Notes: a model not told the origin generated them from the letters alone. A stretch of 64,000 bases of DNA from Pseudomonas fontis (GCF_028656955.1 NZ_JAMDGY010000080.1:1-64000); one strand, 5' to 3'. Shown: positions 43,840 to 52,288, counted from the first letter of the stretch. Numbers and translations are program-made.

Positions 43840-44436
43840 TTAGTTCGTGTCCAGGTGTTGCCAACAGGGAACACCGAATCGAGCCAGCAATTCGGCGGTT
43901 TCGCTGACGGGCAGGCCGACCACGGCGGAGTAACTGCCCTGCAGGCCTTTCACGAAAACTGCGCCCAAACCTTGTATCGCATACGACCCGGCCTTGTCCT
44001 GCGGCTCGCCGCTGGACCAGTAGGCTTCGGCCTCCTGGGGAGCAATCACACGGAAGGTCACTTGGCTGCTGATACAAAAACTTTCGTTGCGCTGGCCATC
44101 GACCACCGCAACGGCAGTCAGCACTTCGTGCTCACGGCCCGACAGCGCTGCGAGCATGGCCAGCGCATCGGCGCGGTCCAGCGGCTTGCCAAGAATCCGG
44201 CCATCGAGCACCACGGCAGTGTCGGCACCCAGCACGACGCCAGGCGTGCCGGCATCGAGCGTGGCCAAGCCCGCCTCGGCCTTGCCCAACGCCAGGCGCA
44301 GTACATAGGCTTCAGGGTGCTCGCCCGCCAGCGGCGTCTCATCGATGGACGCGCTGACGGTAGTGAAGGGAATGCCAATCTGGGTCAGCAGCTCGCGACG
44401 GCGCGGCGATCCAGAGGCTAAGTAAAGCGGGGTCAT
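43840..44436 (-). CDS. Maf family nucleoside triphosphate pyrophosphatase
   Basis: Maf proteins hydrolyse dTTP/UTP or modified nucleotides and are linked to septum inhibition. The 198-residue protein begins MTPLYLASGSPRRRELLTQIGIPF, the Maf signature, and has the catalytic Asp/Lys segment GVVLGADTAVVLDGRILGKP. The ATG at 44436 has GGGAGA at good spacing; a GTG one codon upstream is less likely. This is the YhdE-type member placed by mreD (dTTP/UTP pyrophosphatase by analogy). Confidence 0.93.
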   Translation of the reverse strand: MTPLYLASGSPRRRELLTQIGIPFTTVSASIDETPLAGEHPEAYVLRLALGKAEAGLATLDAGTPGVVLGADTAVVLDGRILGKPLDRADALAMLAALSGREHEVLTAVAVVDGQRNESFCISSQVTFRVIAPQEAEAYWSSGEPQDKAGSYAIQGLGAVFVKGLQGSYSAVVGLPVSETAELLARFGVPCWQHLDTN

Positions 44437-44470
44437 CACGACGTCTCCCTGTCAGCAGTGGATTGCAGCG

Positions 44471-44959
44471 CTAGTTGATGCTCAGGCGCCGACGCAGACC
44501 GCGCAAGCCATAGCTGATCCACGGCCAGAGCAAGGCACTGGTGACGGCCGGCCAGATCAACGCCAGGGTTGGCTGACGATTGCCGGTCAACGCACTGAGC
44601 CACAGCTGAACCAGCTGGGCCAGGCCGAACACCACGAGGATCACCAGGCTTTGCTGCCACATCGGGAACATCCGCAGGCGCTGTTGCAACGACAGCACCA
44701 GGAACGTGATCAGGGTCAGCACCAGGGCGTTCTGCCCCAGTAGCGTGCCGTACAGCACATCTTCGGCAAGGCCGAGCAGAAACGCCGTGGTCATGCCGAT
44801 CTTGTGTGGCAGGGCCAAGGTCCAAAATGCGAGAAGCAAGGCCAGCCAGAGCGGGCGGAAGACTTCCATGAACTGTGGCATCGGCCACACGCTGAGCAGC
44901 AGGCCGATGAGGAAGGTGAACCAGACCACCCAGCCATTCTTGCTGCGGGTACCGACCAT
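44471..44959 (-). CDS. mreD: rod shape-determining protein MreD
   Basis: MreD is an inner-membrane protein of the elongasome. The 162-residue product has about five membrane segments (WVVWFTFLIGLLLSVWPM, LWLALLLAFWTLALP and so on) and the family pattern FWTLALPHKIGMTTAFLLGLAEDVLYGTLLG. Its ATG overlaps the mreC stop codon (ATGA), so translation is coupled. Confidence 0.94.
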   Translation of the reverse strand: MVGTRSKNGWVVWFTFLIGLLLSVWPMPQFMEVFRPLWLALLLAFWTLALPHKIGMTTAFLLGLAEDVLYGTLLGQNALVLTLITFLVLSLQQRLRMFPMWQQSLVILVVFGLAQLVQLWLSALTGNRQPTLALIWPAVTSALLWPWISYGLRGLRRRLSIN

Positions 44960-46035
44960 CAGTGAGTCTCCCGGGAAGGGGTCGCGGCAGCCGCCGGCGT
45001 TACCGGGGCGACAGGCGCCACCGGTGCTGCGGCAGGTGCGTGCGCAGGTGCAGGCGTTACGCCAGGTTTGACCGGGGTTGCCGGCGCCGCCGCAGGTGTG
45101 GCCGCGCCAGGCACTGCCGCAGGGGCGCCATGTGCGTCGGGCGTAGCCGCCTGACTTTGGCGATCTGCGGCTTCCTGCGCCTGTGCCGCGTCGTTGGCCC
45201 GCTGCTCCGGAGTACGGCTGTCGGAGAACACCAGCAGCATGTAGCGGCTGCGGTTCAACGCGGCAGTCGGCACCGCCCGCACGATGGCGAAGGGTTGCCC
45301 GGAGTCGTGGATCACTTCACGCACGGTCGCCACCGGGTAGCCCGCCGGGAAGCGCTGGCCAAGGCCGGAGCTGACCAGCAGGTCGCCTTCCTTGATATCG
45401 GCGGTGTCCGCGACGTGACGCAATTCGAGGCGCTCGGGGTTGCCGGTACCGCTGGCAATCGCCCGCAGGCCGTTACGGTTGACCTGCACCGGAATGCTGT
45501 GGGTGGTGTCGGTCAGCAGCAGCACACGCGCGGTGTACGGCATCAACTCGACCACCTGGCCCATCAGGCCACGGGCATCAAGCACCGGCTGGCCAAGGAC
45601 CACGCCATCGCGCTCGCCCTTGTTGATCAGGATGCGGTGGGTGAACGGGTTGGGGTCGACGCCGATCAGCTCGGCCACCTCCACCTTCTCGTTGACCAAT
45701 GCCGAAGAGTTGAGCAACTCGCGCAGACGCACGTTCTGCTCGGTCAGGGCCGCCAGCTTTTGCAGGCGACCTTGCAGCAGCAAGGCTTCGGTCTTGAGTT
45801 TCTCGTTCTCGGCGATCAGCTCGGTACGGCTGCCAAACTGGCTGGCCACACCCTGCCACAAGCGCTGCGGCACATCGGTGATCAGGTAGGACTGCATCAG
45901 CACCAGCGACATCTGGCCGCGTACAGGCTTGAGCAAGGTGAAGCGGGCATCGACCACCATCAGGGCGATCGACAGCACGACCAGCACGAGCAGGCGTACG
46001 CCCAGCGACGGGCCTTTGGCGAAAAGCGGTTTAAT
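44959..46035 (-). CDS. mreC: rod shape-determining protein MreC, probable ATT start
   Basis: MreC is the bitopic scaffold that activates PBP2/RodA in the elongasome. I place the start at an ATT at 46035, giving (M)KPLFAKGPSLGVRLLVLVVL and 358 residues. The in-frame stop (46060-46062) lies only eight codons upstream, and those codons contain no ATG, GTG or TTG. AGGAG lies 6 bases before the ATT. Starting at the internal GTG (45987) would remove the basic cytosolic head and part of the membrane helix. A coiled coil (ELIAENEKLKTEALLLQGRLQKLA) and the MreC beta domains follow. The last 80 or so residues are an Ala/Pro-rich low-complexity tail. Confidence 0.93.
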   Translation of the reverse strand: MKPLFAKGPSLGVRLLVLVVLSIALMVVDARFTLLKPVRGQMSLVLMQSYLITDVPQRLWQGVASQFGSRTELIAENEKLKTEALLLQGRLQKLAALTEQNVRLRELLNSSALVNEKVEVAELIGVDPNPFTHRILINKGERDGVVLGQPVLDARGLMGQVVELMPYTARVLLLTDTTHSIPVQVNRNGLRAIASGTGNPERLELRHVADTADIKEGDLLVSSGLGQRFPAGYPVATVREVIHDSGQPFAIVRAVPTAALNRSRYMLLVFSDSRTPEQRANDAAQAQEAADRQSQAATPDAHGAPAAVPGAATPAAAPATPVKPGVTPAPAHAPAAAPVAPVAPVTPAAAATPSRETH

Positions 46036-46144
46036 AGGCCGCTCCTCGTGGAGGACTATTCAGGAGGTCATTCATACGGCAACGCACCGGCCTGCTTTGC
46101 GGATTGATGGAAACGACGCCCACACGGACGTCAGCCCAGCACAT

Positions 46145-46172
46145 ACAGGTAGCACTTGCGGGCGCTACCTGT
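46145..46172 (-). other. perfect hairpin in mreB-mreC gap
   Basis: ACAGGTAGC (46145-46153) pairs perfectly with GCTACCTGT (46164-46172) around a 10-base loop in the 168-base gap after mreB. There is no T-run, so full termination is unlikely. A role in partial attenuation or in protecting the mreB 3' end fits the need for more MreB than MreC. Confidence 0.6.
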
Positions 46173-46203
46173 AAACCGGGCATCGTGGAAGCTTACCGGC
46201 GAA

Positions 46204-47241
46204 TCATTCGCTGGAGAGCAGGTCCATGGTGTGTTTGTCCATCATCTCCAGGGCGCGACCGCCGCCACGGGCGACACAGGTCAGCGGGTCTTCGGCGACG
46301 ATCACTGGCAGGCCGGTTTCCTGGGCCAGCAGTTTGTCCAGGTCACGCAGCAATGCGCCACCACCGGTCAGCACCAGGCCACGCTCGGCGATGTCGGAAG
46401 CCAGCTCCGGAGGCGATTGCTCCAGGGCGCTCTTGACCGCTTGAACGATGGTCGCCAGCGACTCCTGCAGTGCTTCAAGCACTTCGTTGGAGTTCAGGGT
46501 GAAGGCACGTGGAACGCCTTCGGCCAGGTTGCGGCCGCGCACGTCGACTTCACGGACTTCGCCGCCTGGGTAGGCCGTACCGATTTCCTGCTTGATGCGT
46601 TCAGCGGTGGACTCACCGATCAGGCTGCCGTAGTTGCGGCGCACGTAGGTAACGATGGCTTCGTCGAAACGGTCGCCACCGACCCGTACGGATTCCGCAT
46701 AGACCACGCCGTTCAGCGAGATCAGCGCGATTTCAGTGGTACCACCACCGATATCGACGACCATCGAACCACGGGCTTCTTCAACCGGCAGGCCGGCGCC
46801 GATGGCCGCAGCCATTGGCTCTTCGATCAGGAACACTTCACGCGCACCGGCACCGAGGGCCGACTCACGGATTGCACGGCGCTCGACCTGGGTCGACTTG
46901 CACGGCACGCAGATCAGCACACGAGGGCTTGGCTGCAGGAAGCTGTTCTCGTGAACCTTGTTGATGAAGTACTGCAGCATTTTTTCACAAACGCTGAAGT
47001 CGGCGATCACGCCGTCTTTCATCGGACGAATGGCAGCAATGTTGCCGGGGGTACGGCCGAGCATACGCTTGGCTTCGGTACCGACAGCGACGACACTTTT
47101 CTGGTTGCCGTGAGTACGAATGGCCACAACAGAAGGCTCATTCAGGACGATACCGCGCTCACGCACGTAAATAAGGGTGTTGGCAGTGCCCAGGTCGATG
47201 GAAAGATCGCTGGAAAACATGCCACGCAGTTTCTTGAACAT
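46204..47241 (-). CDS. mreB: rod shape-determining protein MreB
   Basis: MreB is the bacterial actin that positions cell-wall synthesis. The 345-residue protein begins MFKKLRGMFSSDLSIDLGTANTLIYVRERG, with the phosphate-1 motif DLGTANT, and has phosphate-2 MVVDIGGGTTEIALIS and the adenosine motif LVLTGGGALLRDLD. The N-terminal amphipathic helix for membrane binding is present. It is first in the leftward mreB-mreC-mreD-maf-rng-yhdP series and divergent from gatC. Confidence 0.98.
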   Translation of the reverse strand: MFKKLRGMFSSDLSIDLGTANTLIYVRERGIVLNEPSVVAIRTHGNQKSVVAVGTEAKRMLGRTPGNIAAIRPMKDGVIADFSVCEKMLQYFINKVHENSFLQPSPRVLICVPCKSTQVERRAIRESALGAGAREVFLIEEPMAAAIGAGLPVEEARGSMVVDIGGGTTEIALISLNGVVYAESVRVGGDRFDEAIVTYVRRNYGSLIGESTAERIKQEIGTAYPGGEVREVDVRGRNLAEGVPRAFTLNSNEVLEALQESLATIVQAVKSALEQSPPELASDIAERGLVLTGGGALLRDLDKLLAQETGLPVIVAEDPLTCVARGGGRALEMMDKHTMDLLSSE

Positions 47242-47285
47242 GGGAAAGTGACCCTAGGCAACGCGTGGGTAAAAAAGTGCGGCAA

Positions 47286-47314
47286 ACTCTAACAACGGCG
47301 GGGATTTTGGGCAA
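47286..47314 (-). promoter_or_regulatory. candidate mreB promoter
   Basis: On the minus strand TTGCCC (47309-47314) is 17 bases from TAGAGT (47286-47291). Both elements match 4 of 6 consensus positions. The leader would be about 40 bases. Confidence 0.5.
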
Positions 47315-47443
47315 GGCGCCAATATGTTAAATTGGCAGTTTTTCCGAGCAAGCCAGCACACAATCGCGGCCTTATGACCGTAGAATTGCCAGCATGTTCC
47401 TCATTACGGACTTATTCCGTCTTTGTTTCCCCAGGAGATCCCC

Positions 47444-47731
47444 ATGGCGCTTGAACGCTGCGACGTGGAAAAGATCGCTCATCTGGCCCGACTGGGCCTC
47501 AATGACGCCGATCTGCCACGCACTACCGATGCCCTGAACAGTATTCTGGCATTGGTCGACCAGATGCAAGCGGTCGATACCACTGGCATCGAGCCATTGG
47601 CCCACCCATTGGAAGCCAGTCAGCGCCTGCGCGCCGACGTGGTCACCGAAACCAATCATCGAGACAGCTACCAGGCCATCGCCCCGGCGACGGAAAACGG
47701 CCTGTACCTGGTTCCTAAAGTCATCGAGTAA
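47444..47731 (+). CDS. gatC: Asp/Glu-tRNA amidotransferase subunit GatC
   Basis: GatC is the small subunit that ties GatA to GatB in the transamidosome. The 95-residue protein begins MALERCDVEKIAHLARLGL and ends with the family's YLVPKVIE. AGGAG lies 8 bases upstream of the ATG at 47444. Presence of gatCAB means the cell forms Asn-tRNA (and possibly Gln-tRNA) indirectly through mischarged tRNA. Confidence 0.95.
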   Translation: MALERCDVEKIAHLARLGLNDADLPRTTDALNSILALVDQMQAVDTTGIEPLAHPLEASQRLRADVVTETNHRDSYQAIAPATENGLYLVPKVIE

Positions 47732-47747
47732 GGGAATAGAGCCTGCC

Positions 47748-49199
47748 ATGCATCAATTGACCCTGGCCGAGATAGCCCGCGGACTCGCCGACAAGTCGTT
47801 TTCTTCCGAAGAGCTGACCCGCACGCTACTGGCGCGCATCCACCAGCTCGACCCGCAACTGAACAGCTTCATCAGCGTCACCGAGGAACTGGCCCTGAGC
47901 CAGGCCCGTGCCGCCGACGCCCGTCGCGCCAATGGCGAAGCCGGTGCCCTGCTGGGCGCCCCGATCGCCCACAAGGACCTGTTCTGCACCCAGGGCATCC
48001 GCACCAGCTGCGGCTCGAAGATGCTCGACAACTTCAAGGCGCCGTATGACGCCACCGTGGTCGCCAAGCTGGCCGAGGCCGGCATGGTCACCCTGGGCAA
48101 GACCAACATGGACGAGTTCGCCATGGGTTCGGCCAACGAATCCAGCCACTACGGCCCGGTGAAGAACCCATGGAACCTGGAGCACGTGCCAGGCGGCTCG
48201 TCGGGTGGTTCTGCCGCCGCAGTGGCCGCGCGCCTGCTGCCGGCCTCCACCGGCACCGACACCGGCGGATCTATCCGACAGCCGGCAGCGCTGACCAACC
48301 TTACCGGCCTGAAACCGACGTACGGTCGTGTTTCGCGCTGGGGCATGATCGCCTACGCCTCGAGTCTCGACCAGGGCGGCCCACTGGCCCGCACGGCCGA
48401 AGACTGCGCCCTGCTGCTGCAAGGCATGGCCGGTTTCGATGCCAAGGACTCCACCTGCATCGATGAGCCGGTCGGCGACTACAGCGCCAACCTCAATGCC
48501 TCCCTGCAAGGCCTGCGCATCGGCCTGCCGAAGGAATACTTCGGTGCCGGCCTCGACCCACGCATCGCCGACCTGGTCCAGGCCAGCGTCAGGGAGCTGG
48601 AAAAGCTCGGCGCCGTGGTCAAGGAAATCAGCCTGCCGAACATGCAGCACGCGATCCCTGCGTACTACGTGATCGCCCCGGCCGAAGCCTCGTCCAACCT
48701 GTCGCGTTTCGACGGCGTGCGCTACGGCTACCGCTGCGAGAACCCGAAAGACCTCACCGACCTGTACAAGCGCTCGCGCGGTGAAGGCTTCGGTGCCGAA
48801 GTGCAGCGCCGCATCATGGTCGGTGCCTACGCCCTGTCGGCTGGCTACTACGATGCCTACTACCTGCAGGCGCAGAAGATCCGCCGCCTGATCAAGAATG
48901 ATTTCATGGCCGCCTTCAATGACGTCGATGTGATCCTGGGCCCAACCACGCCGAACCCGGCCTGGAAGATCGGCGCCAAGAACAACGACCCGATCGCCGC
49001 ATACCTGGAAGACGTCTACACCATCACCGCCAACCTCGCAGGCCTGCCTGGCCTGTCGATGCCGGCCGGTTTCGTCGAAGGTCTGCCGGTTGGCGTGCAG
49101 TTGCTCGCCCCGTATTTCCAGGAAGGCCGCCTGCTCAACGTCGCGCACCGCTATCAGCAAGTGACTGACTGGCACACCCGCGCACCTAACGGCTTCTGA
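47748..49199 (+). CDS. gatA: Asp/Glu-tRNA amidotransferase subunit GatA
   Basis: GatA is the amidase that frees ammonia from glutamine for transfer by GatB. The 483-residue protein carries the amidase-signature triad K76, S151 and S175 (GGSSGGSAAAVA and the Gly/Ser segment around 171-176). It lies 16 bases after gatC and 11 before gatB in a tight rightward operon. Confidence 0.97.
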   Translation: MHQLTLAEIARGLADKSFSSEELTRTLLARIHQLDPQLNSFISVTEELALSQARAADARRANGEAGALLGAPIAHKDLFCTQGIRTSCGSKMLDNFKAPYDATVVAKLAEAGMVTLGKTNMDEFAMGSANESSHYGPVKNPWNLEHVPGGSSGGSAAAVAARLLPASTGTDTGGSIRQPAALTNLTGLKPTYGRVSRWGMIAYASSLDQGGPLARTAEDCALLLQGMAGFDAKDSTCIDEPVGDYSANLNASLQGLRIGLPKEYFGAGLDPRIADLVQASVRELEKLGAVVKEISLPNMQHAIPAYYVIAPAEASSNLSRFDGVRYGYRCENPKDLTDLYKRSRGEGFGAEVQRRIMVGAYALSAGYYDAYYLQAQKIRRLIKNDFMAAFNDVDVILGPTTPNPAWKIGAKNNDPIAAYLEDVYTITANLAGLPGLSMPAGFVEGLPVGVQLLAPYFQEGRLLNVAHRYQQVTDWHTRAPNGF

Positions 49200-49210
49200 G
49201 GAATTCACAC

Positions 49211-50656
49211 ATGCAATGGGAAGTTGTGATCGGGCTGGAAATTCATACCCAGCTCGCCACCCAGTCGAAGATTTTCTCCGGCAGCGCCACCACGTTCGGC
49301 TCCGAGCCGAACACCCAGGCCAGCCTGATCGACCTGGGCATGCCGGGCGTACTGCCGGTGCTGAACCAGGAAGCGGTGCGCATGGCCTGCATGTTCGGCC
49401 TGGCCATCGATGCCGAGATCGGCGAGCACAACGTGTTCGCGCGCAAGAACTACTTCTACCCTGACCTGCCCAAGGGCTACCAGATCAGCCAGATGGAGTT
49501 GCCGATCGTTGGCAAGGGCTACCTGGACATCGCCCTGGAAGACGGCACCGTCAAGCGCATCGGCATCACCCGCGCGCACCTGGAGGAAGACGCCGGCAAG
49601 AGCCTGCACGAAGACTTCAGCGGCGCCACCGGGATCGACCTGAACCGTGCCGGCACTCCGCTGCTGGAGATCGTTTCCGAGCCGGAAATGCGCAGCGCCA
49701 AGGAAGCCGTGGCTTACGTCAAGGCGATCCACGCGCTGGTGCGTTACCTGGGCATCTGCGACGGCAACATGGCCGAAGGTTCGCTGCGTTGCGACTGCAA
49801 CGTGTCGATCCGCCCGAAAGGCCAGGTCGAGTTCGGTACCCGCTGCGAGATCAAGAACGTCAACTCGTTCCGCTTCATCGAGCGCGCGATCAACACCGAA
49901 GTGCAGCGCCAGATCGAGCTGATCGAAGACGGCGGCCGGGTCATCCAGGAAACCCGCCTGTACGACCCGAACAAAGACGAAACCCGCTCCATGCGCAGCA
50001 AGGAAGAAGCCAACGACTACCGTTACTTCCCTGATCCTGACCTGCTGCCGGTGGTGATCGAGCCTGCATTCCTCGAGAGCATCCGCGCCACCCTGCCGGA
50101 ACTGCCGCCGCAAAAACGCGAGCGCTTCCAGAGCGAGTTCAACCTGTCGGCCTACGACGCCAACGTGCTGGCTTCCAGCCGTGAACAGGCGGACTACTTC
50201 GAAGCCGTGGTCGCTGTGTGTGGCGACGCGAAACTTGCCGCCAACTGGGTCATGGTCGAGCTGGGCAGCCTGCTCAACGAGCTGGGCCTGGAGATCGACC
50301 AGGCGCCAGTCAGCGCCGCGAACCTGGGCGGCATGCTCAAGCGCATCCTCGACAACACCATCAACGGCAAGATCGCCAAGGTGGTATTCGAGAAGATGGC
50401 TGCCGGCGAAGGCGATGCCGATCAGGTCATCGAAGCCAATGGCCTGAAACAGGTCACTGACAGCGGTGCCATCGAGAAGGTCCTGGACGACGTGCTGAAG
50501 GCCAACGCCGAGCAGGTCGAGCAGTACCGGGCGGCGGATGAAGCCAAGCGCGGCAAGATGTTCGGCTTCTTCGTCGGCCAGGCGATGAAGGCGTCCAAGG
50601 GCAAGGCGAACCCGGCACAGGTGAACCAATTGCTCAAGAGCAAGCTCGAAGGGTAA
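49211..50656 (+). CDS. gatB: Asp/Glu-tRNA amidotransferase subunit GatB
   Basis: GatB phosphorylates and amidates Asp-tRNA(Asn) or Glu-tRNA(Gln). The 481-residue protein has the signature WEVVIGLEIHTQLATQSKIFSG at the N terminus, LDIALEDGTVKRIGITRAHLEEDAGKSLHE, and the C-terminal GatB/Yqey tRNA-binding domain (from about residue 330). It ends the operon; an oppositely oriented REP pair follows. Confidence 0.97.
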   Translation: MQWEVVIGLEIHTQLATQSKIFSGSATTFGSEPNTQASLIDLGMPGVLPVLNQEAVRMACMFGLAIDAEIGEHNVFARKNYFYPDLPKGYQISQMELPIVGKGYLDIALEDGTVKRIGITRAHLEEDAGKSLHEDFSGATGIDLNRAGTPLLEIVSEPEMRSAKEAVAYVKAIHALVRYLGICDGNMAEGSLRCDCNVSIRPKGQVEFGTRCEIKNVNSFRFIERAINTEVQRQIELIEDGGRVIQETRLYDPNKDETRSMRSKEEANDYRYFPDPDLLPVVIEPAFLESIRATLPELPPQKRERFQSEFNLSAYDANVLASSREQADYFEAVVAVCGDAKLAANWVMVELGSLLNELGLEIDQAPVSAANLGGMLKRILDNTINGKIAKVVFEKMAAGEGDADQVIEANGLKQVTDSGAIEKVLDDVLKANAEQVEQYRAADEAKRGKMFGFFVGQAMKASKGKANPAQVNQLLKSKLEG

Positions 50657-50665
50657 CCGCTTGAC

Positions 50666-50753
50666 CCTGTGGGAGCCGGCCTTGCCGGCGATGCGGCCCG
50701 GATGGCCGGCGACCGTTAGCCGGTCGATCGCTGGCAATGCCAGCTCCCACAGG
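50666..50753. repeat. inverted REP pair E, reversed geometry
   Basis: Copies at 50666-50694 and 50726-50753 are inverted, with a 31-base spacer that itself holds imperfect GGCCGG/CCGGTC complementarity. Unlike pairs A-D and F, here the CTGTGGGAGC ends face outward and the GATGC/GATCGC ends face inward. The right copy has the GCTGGC-aat-GCCAGC core. Confidence 0.88.
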
Positions 50754-50808
50754 ATTGACGGTGTGCACCCACTCTGGTGCTCTTTCCACCTTTGGAGCAA
50801 TTGACTTG

Positions 50809-51180
50809 ATGTGGCGTCTGCCCAGCGCTTTCGCGCTACTTACCCTGCTTGCCGGCTGTGCCAGCCACAACATCGACCCGCGCGGTTACGACCAGAGCGG
50901 TACCGCCTCCTATTACGGTTCCCGTCATCACGGCAAACGCACCGCCAGTGGCGAACCCTTCAATCAAAACGCAATGACCGCTGCCCACCGCAGCCTGCCC
51001 TTCGGCACCCGCGTACAAGTCACCAACCTGTCCAACGACCGTAGCGTCGTGGTCCGCATCAATGATCGCGGCCCGCATACCCGTGGCCGGCTGATCGACC
51101 TGTCCCGCGCCGCCGCCGAACAATTGGGCATGCTCCGTAGCGGAACGGCGCGCGTACGGGTACAAAGTCTCAGCGACTGA
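50809..51180 (+). CDS. RlpA-like septal lipoprotein (DPBB domain)
   Basis: RlpA proteins are outer-membrane lipoproteins; in P. aeruginosa RlpA cleaves denuded glycan strands at the septum. This 123-residue protein has a lipoprotein signal (ALLTLLAGCASHN, lipid-bearing C17) and a double-psi beta-barrel with GTASYYGSRHHGKRTASGEPFN and the catalytic-type VVRINDRGPHTRGRLIDLSRAAAEQLGM. It lacks a C-terminal SPOR domain, so it is a short RlpA homologue and may not be recruited to denuded glycans. The ATG at 50809 is preferred; a TTG lies one codon upstream. Confidence 0.88.
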   Translation: MWRLPSAFALLTLLAGCASHNIDPRGYDQSGTASYYGSRHHGKRTASGEPFNQNAMTAAHRSLPFGTRVQVTNLSNDRSVVVRINDRGPHTRGRLIDLSRAAAEQLGMLRSGTARVRVQSLSD

Positions 51181-51202
51181 CCCTGTTTCGGAGCACACCG
51201 CC

Positions 51203-52288
51203 ATTTTCAACCTGGCCGCATTACCCACCTTCAGCCTGCTGCAACTGGCCTTCGGCCTGCTGCTGTTGATTGCCGGCGCCGAACTGCTGGTACGCTCAGC
51301 CCTGCGCATGGCGGTGAGCCTGCAGGTACGCCCGCTGATCATCGGCTTGAGCCTGGTGGCCTTCGGCAGCAGCGCACCGCAACTGACAGTCAGCCTGCAA
51401 GCCGCCTATACCGGCGCCCCGGATGTCGCTGTGGGCAGCGTGATTGGCAGCAACATCTTCAATATCCTGGTCATCCTCGGCCTGGCCGCGCTGATCATTC
51501 CGCTGCGCGTCTCCCGTCAACTGGTGCGCCTGGACATCCCGCTGATGATCGGCGCCAGCCTGCTGGTGTACCTGCTGGCCCTCAACGAAACACTTGGCCG
51601 CCTCGAAGGCGCCCTGCTGCTGCTCGGCCTGTTCGGCTACCTGGGGCTGCTCTGGCACCAATCGCGACATTACGCACGCACCTACCCGACACCCAAGCCG
51701 ACCCGCACCCACGGCCTGCGTTTCTGGACCGGGACGATCCTGCTGATGCTCTGCGGCCTGGGCCTGCTCAGCCTGGCCGGGCACCTGTTGCTGGAAGCCT
51801 CGGTGGAGGTTGCGGTCGACCTGGGCTTGTCGGAGCGGATCATCGGCCTGACCGTGGTCGCCGTGTGCACGTCCCTGCCAGAGCTGGCCACCTCGTTGAT
51901 CGCCGCGCTGCGCGGCGAACGGGAAATTGCCGTGGGCAACGTGATCGGCAGCAACCTGTTCAACCTGCTGGCGGTGCTTGGCCTGACCGCGATGATTGCC
52001 CCCGAACCCTTGTCGATCTCGCCCAATGCCTTGAGTTTCGACCTGCCGGTGATGCTCGGCGTGGCCGTGCTGAGCCTGCCGGTGTTCTATTCCGGCTACC
52101 GGGTCACCCGCGCCGAAGGCCTGGTATTCCTTTCGCTGTACCTGGCCTACGGCCTGCACGTGGTGGCGTTCACCACCGGCATGCCGCTGGCCACCCGCCT
52201 GGAGCAGTTGATGCTGTTCTACGTCCTGCCAGCGCTGGCGGCGGTGTTGCTGTACACCACCGTGCGTGCCTGGCGCCGCCAACACTAA
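51203..52288 (+). CDS. calcium/sodium antiporter family (YrbG/CaCA), probable ATT start
   Basis: This is a ten-helix CaCA-family exchanger with two inverted alpha-repeats. Counted from the probable ATT start (51203, 361 residues), repeat 1 reads AFGSSAPQLTVSL with Q60 where the family usually has Glu, while repeat 2 reads CTSLPELATSL with the normal E227. The first membrane helix (LLQLAFGLLLLIAGAELLV) requires a start upstream of the TTG at 51266. No ATG, GTG or TTG is in frame upstream, and GGAG lies 9 bases before the ATT. Ion preference cannot be read from the sequence. Confidence 0.85.
   Translation: MFNLAALPTFSLLQLAFGLLLLIAGAELLVRSALRMAVSLQVRPLIIGLSLVAFGSSAPQLTVSLQAAYTGAPDVAVGSVIGSNIFNILVILGLAALIIPLRVSRQLVRLDIPLMIGASLLVYLLALNETLGRLEGALLLLGLFGYLGLLWHQSRHYARTYPTPKPTRTHGLRFWTGTILLMLCGLGLLSLAGHLLLEASVEVAVDLGLSERIIGLTVVAVCTSLPELATSLIAALRGEREIAVGNVIGSNLFNLLAVLGLTAMIAPEPLSISPNALSFDLPVMLGVAVLSLPVFYSGYRVTRAEGLVFLSLYLAYGLHVVAFTTGMPLATRLEQLMLFYVLPALAAVLLYTTVRAWRRQH

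Noticed and set aside
50666..50753. intrinsic terminator after gatB
   Set aside because: The structure is a REP pair without a T-run. It may lower readthrough but is not a classic terminator.
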